14,604 nucleotides of DNA, taken from assembly GCA_035620975.1 (NCBI GenBank), contig DASPFV010000058.1, forward strand, positions 1 to 14,604, written 5' to 3'. The translations under genes were made by a program, and so were the position numbers. A model generated the notes under the pieces. The model saw nothing but the letters and a program-made list of their open reading frames with translations, was not told the DNA's origin and did no database searches. This DNA is from DASPFV01 sp035620975. Its GTDB lineage: Bacteria; Acidobacteriota; Vicinamibacteria; Vicinamibacterales; 2-12-FULL-66-21. Positions 11,886 to 14,604 of the stretch are shown here, piece after piece (position 1 is the stretch's first letter; the number at the start of each line of letters is the position of its first letter).

Positions 11886-13502
11886 GTGCGCACCCTCCTT
11901 GTTCTCGCCTCATCGCTGGTCGCGTGGGCACTCGTCGGCGCCCAGGCAGGGCCGGACCTCGTGCTCGTCAACGGCCGCGTCTTCACGGGCGTCCGCTCGT
12001 CGCCATGGGTCGAGGCCCTGTCGATCAGCGGCGAGCTCATAACCGCGACGGGCAACACCGGAAGGATCCGGAGCCTGGCGACCAGGCGGACCCGGGTGAT
12101 CGACGTCGAGGGGCGACTCGTGGTACCGGGGTTCAACGACGCGCACACGCACCCCGGCACGATGCCGTCCGGCGTGACGCTCGAGGGGCCGCCGGCGATC
12201 GAACGGGATCCGACCTTCGCGGAAGTTCTCGAAAGGCTGAAGGCGGCTCTCGCGGGGGCGCCAGCCGGCGGGTGGATCTACGGCGAGATTGGCTCGACTG
12301 TGCTGGACGACCCGAACGCGACGCGGTTCGCGCTGGACCCCATCGCACCCGATCGGCTCGTCGTGCTCCATGCCTGGACGGGCCACGGGACCCTCGTCAA
12401 CACGGCCGTCCTCCGTCGTCTCGGCATCCGTGACGACGAGCCGGACCCGCCAGGCGGGTTCTATCAGCGGATGCCGGGCGCCGCCACGCTGTCGGGTGTG
12501 GCGCACGAGTACGCGGGGTACCGGCTCCATCAGCGGATTGCGCTCGAGGCGCCGCCGGAGGCGCAGGTGGAAGCGTTCCGGCGGTTCGCTGCCGAGGCAG
12601 CGGGCTTCGGCATCACGTCCGTGCAGGCGATGATGACGGCGACGCCGGTCGATCGTGCGCTGGAGCTGCTGGCGAAGGAAGACCTTCCGATCCGGATGCG
12701 GCTCATCGATTTTCCGCTGGTCAGCCCGCTCGAGTGGCAGCCCGCCGGGAAGCGCGGTGGGACGCCGGCCAAGGTGACTGTCTCAGGAACGAAGTGGGTG
12801 CTCGACGGGACCCCGGTCGAACGTCTGATGTGGGTTCGGGAGCCGTACGTGGACGCGCGCACGCGCGGCAGGCCGAACATGACCGCGTCGGCGTTGACGC
12901 AGTTCCTCGCGCGTGCCCGGACGGCCGGCGAGCAGCCGATGGTGCACGCCGTCGGCGACGCCGCCATCGATGCCGTGCTGGACGCCCTGGAGCGGAGTGG
13001 AGGGGAAGCCTGGCGATCGCTGCGGCCGCGGATCGAGCACGGCGACCTGCTCGAGGCGGATCAGTTCCAGCGGGCGGTGAAGTCGGGTGTCACGCTCGTG
13101 CAGAACCCGTCGCACTTCATGATCGCAGCACTCCTGCGCGCGCGGCTGGGCGAGGCCCGTGCCGCGCGTGTCCAGGCTGTCAAGTCGAGCCTGGCCGCCG
13201 GCGTCCCGCTCGCGATCGGGTCCGACGGTCCGCTCAACCCCTTCCTGAACCTGATGTTCGCGACGGCGCACGCCGCGAATCCCTCCGAAGCCCTCAGCCT
13301 CGAGCAGGCCCTCGTGGCCTACACGCACGGTTCGGCATATGCGGAGCGGCAGGAGAAGACGAAGGGCACGCTGGCGGCCGGGATGCTGGCGGATCTCGCC
13401 GTTCTCTCGCAGGACGTCTTTCAGGTGCCCGCGGAGACGTGGCCCGCCACGACGAGCGTGCTGACGGTCGTGGGCGGTCGGATCGTCCACGAGGTGAACT
13501 AA
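11886..13502 (+). CDS. Exported YtcJ-like metal-dependent amidohydrolase (amidohydrolase family 3)
   Basis: This 538-residue hydrolase of cyclic amides, amidines or similar bonds has a substrate that cannot be told from sequence. A signal peptide (about 1-22, LLVLASSLVAWALVGAQA) places it outside the cytoplasm, unlike many relatives. Motifs in order are the small beta-sandwich start DLVLVNGRVFTG (24-35), metal site His87-x-His89 in VPGFNDAHTHPG, MVHAVGDAAIDAVLDALE in the TIM barrel, RIEHGDLL, LAIGSDGPLNP with the catalytic Asp, and the closing GTLAAGMLADLAVLSQDVF. All expected ligands appear present. The GTG at 11886 is chosen because the signal peptide begins there. An in-frame ATG at 11757 would translate the hairpin and repeat DNA. 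Confidence 0.92.
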   Translation: MRTLLVLASSLVAWALVGAQAGPDLVLVNGRVFTGVRSSPWVEALSISGELITATGNTGRIRSLATRRTRVIDVEGRLVVPGFNDAHTHPGTMPSGVTLEGPPAIERDPTFAEVLERLKAALAGAPAGGWIYGEIGSTVLDDPNATRFALDPIAPDRLVVLHAWTGHGTLVNTAVLRRLGIRDDEPDPPGGFYQRMPGAATLSGVAHEYAGYRLHQRIALEAPPEAQVEAFRRFAAEAAGFGITSVQAMMTATPVDRALELLAKEDLPIRMRLIDFPLVSPLEWQPAGKRGGTPAKVTVSGTKWVLDGTPVERLMWVREPYVDARTRGRPNMTASALTQFLARARTAGEQPMVHAVGDAAIDAVLDALERSGGEAWRSLRPRIEHGDLLEADQFQRAVKSGVTLVQNPSHFMIAALLRARLGEARAARVQAVKSSLAAGVPLAIGSDGPLNPFLNLMFATAHAANPSEALSLEQALVAYTHGSAYAERQEKTKGTLAAGMLADLAVLSQDVFQVPAETWPATTSVLTVVGGRIVHEVN

Positions 13503-13503
13503 T

Positions 13504-13524
13504 CCCGCGATTAAGAATCGCGGG
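13504..13524. terminator. 9-bp stem-loop between convergent genes
   Basis: CCCGCGATT and AATCGCGGG pair perfectly around a 3-base loop (AAG), immediately after the amidohydrolase stop and 8 bases before the end of the convergent gene. Neither side has a clear T-run, so a bidirectional terminator is likely by position more than by sequence. Confidence 0.55.
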
Positions 13525-13532
13525 CTTCACTG

Positions 13533-14420
13533 TTAATCGTGGACCCCGATAATGACCTTCACGCGGAACGTGATCCCGCCGAGATCGTCCTCGTCGAAGA
13601 CCGCCGAGATGCCCGTTTCGCCGAGGGCATCCGGCACGGTCGCCCACTGCGCTTCACCGGCCACCGCGATCCACTTCGAGATGGCGAACTCGGCTCCGCC
13701 CAGGACGTGATAGCCGGCGAAGGTGTCGCTCGACCGTCCGCCGTCCGGCAGCGCGATCGACTCCTCGGTCAGCTTGTACCATCCGGCGCCGGCTCCGGCG
13801 TACCCGCTGACGGATCCGGTCGCGGCCGCGCGATAGCCCACCGTCGCCAGTACGGGCAGCACCGTGATCGTCGTGTCGACGGGCAGCCTGAACACCTGCG
13901 TGCCCGACACCAGCGTCCGCGACCCGGTCTCGCGTGTGCGGTCCACACTGACCTGCCCGAACGCGCCGTTGGGGAAGACCACCTGCGCCCCTCCGCCCAG
14001 CAGGAAGCCGAACGGGCTGCCGGCTATCGCATCGAAGCTGTCCTGCGCGGCGAAGATCGATCCGCCGGCATGGCCGAAACCGCGCACCATGAAGCGCCCC
14101 GGCGGCCTGGGCCGTTCGCCTGGGAGGTCGCCGCTCTCGAGCTCCAGCGCGGTCACGTGGATCCAGCCGCGGGTCCATTTCTCGGTCGTCCCTGCGGGGG
14201 CGTGGACGAGCACCCAGTTGCCCTGCCGGCTGATCACCTCGAGCACGGCTCCGCTCGTCACCCGGCCGACGCCGACGCTGTCCCCGCGTGGCGCTTCGAA
14301 CACGGGTGCGTCGCGGACGACGCGGACCGTGGCGGCCGGCTGTGCCGCCGCCAGGCTGGCGAAGAGGCAGACGATAACCGCGCCAAGAAACGCCGGGGCC
14401 CCTGATCTGATTCGCGTCAT
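13533..14420 (-). CDS. Exported SH3b-domain protein with outer-membrane beta-barrel-like C-terminus
   Basis: This 295-residue protein starts with a signal peptide (about 1-26, cut after SLAAAQ). Residues 31-95 look like a bacterial SH3 domain, often a cell-wall binding module: VRVVRDAPVFEAPRGDSVGV, a central GAVLEVISRQGNWVLVHAP and RGWIHVTAL. Residues 110-295 are made of alternating glycine- and aromatic-rich strands (GFLLGGGAQVVF, FGQVSVDRTRETG, VLATVGYRAAATGSVSGYAG, ITFRVKVIIGVHD), as in small outer-membrane beta-barrels of about eight strands. Together they suggest a link between wall and outer membrane; this is inference. The ATG at 14420 with GGTGAGG 11 bases upstream is preferred; GTG 14432 is an alternative. 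It lies 13 bases after the upstream gene's stop. Confidence 0.82.
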   Translation of the reverse strand: MTRIRSGAPAFLGAVIVCLFASLAAAQPAATVRVVRDAPVFEAPRGDSVGVGRVTSGAVLEVISRQGNWVLVHAPAGTTEKWTRGWIHVTALELESGDLPGERPRPPGRFMVRGFGHAGGSIFAAQDSFDAIAGSPFGFLLGGGAQVVFPNGAFGQVSVDRTRETGSRTLVSGTQVFRLPVDTTITVLPVLATVGYRAAATGSVSGYAGAGAGWYKLTEESIALPDGGRSSDTFAGYHVLGGAEFAISKWIAVAGEAQWATVPDALGETGISAVFDEDDLGGITFRVKVIIGVHD

Positions 14421-14433
14421 GGCTCGATGCACC

Positions 14434-14604
14434 TCACCTGACCGGCGTTGCGGCCGCGCTTCCCTTCTTCACGGACCGCGAGCTCCCGGCCAGGTTCAAC
14501 AGCTCGGTGACGACCGCCGTCGGGCCCGTCGACCGCTGAAACGTGGTGATCGTCCGGCCGCTCCCCAGACCGCCGCGATCTCCGGGTCCCGTGAACGTGC
14601 CAGT
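14434..14604 (-). CDS. C-terminal end of an unrecognised gene, 5' part outside window
   Basis: The minus strand is open from the window edge to a TGA at 14434-14436 and gives 56 residues. Visible are a glycine- and threonine-rich start (TGTFTGPGDRGGLGSGRTI), then TAVVTELLNLAGSSRSVKKG and a polar end. The stop sits 13 bases before the next start and overlaps its ribosome site, as expected for an operon. No family can be named from this fragment. Confidence 0.6.
   Translation of the reverse strand, partial: TGTFTGPGDRGGLGSGRTITTFQRSTGPTAVVTELLNLAGSSRSVKKGSAAATPVR

Overview
This is a GC-rich, gene-dense bacterial chromosome segment with many GTG starts, several genes whose predicted promoter sits almost on the start codon, and a mix of envelope proteases, polytopic membrane proteins and secreted proteins of unknown function. 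That style, and the look of the secreted hypothetical proteins, fits an uncultured Acidobacteriota-type soil bacterium (Vicinamibacteria-like). No rRNA or marker gene is present, so this placement is an inference. I see no phage, insertion sequence, tRNA, rRNA or CRISPR.

Region 1 (1-7283) lies entirely on the minus strand. In transcription order it holds a YihY/BrkB-type membrane protein, a Holin-X-like two-helix membrane protein, a DUF3618-like/transmembrane/DUF892 ferritin-like fusion, a secreted protein of unknown function, an M23 peptidoglycan peptidase, an OmpR-type response regulator, its sensor kinase, and a Do/HtrA serine protease cut by the left edge. The holin-like, ferritin-like, regulator and kinase genes are tightly spaced or overlapping. 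The theme is cell-envelope and stress homeostasis. The 186-base gap before htrA carries three ATTAC half-sites in strict 11-bp register, the expected layout for an OmpR/PhoB-family regulator. The simplest model is that the adjacent two-component system controls htrA.

Region 2 (7298-8493, plus strand) holds a small exported protein with a conserved cysteine pair. It overlaps by ATGA a DUF72 (YecE-like) protein. A 26-27 bp tandem repeat array follows, and the stop codon of the convergent gene lies inside it.

Region 3 (8590-13502) has a GT-C-like membrane glycosyltransferase on the minus strand, divergent from a secreted M48 zinc metalloprotease preceded by a candidate sigma-54 promoter. After a 14-bp perfect hairpin comes a second, shorter array related to the first repeat but in the opposite orientation. 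It runs into the promoter of an exported YtcJ-like amidohydrolase that is probably translated from a leaderless mRNA.

Region 4 (13533-14604, minus strand) has an exported SH3b plus beta-barrel-like protein and, just upstream, the last 56 codons of an unrecognised gene. A 9-bp stem separates it from the convergent amidohydrolase gene.

No stretch longer than 300 bases lacks a gene. The largest gaps are 1117-1302, 10147-10313 and 11745-11885, and each is described below.
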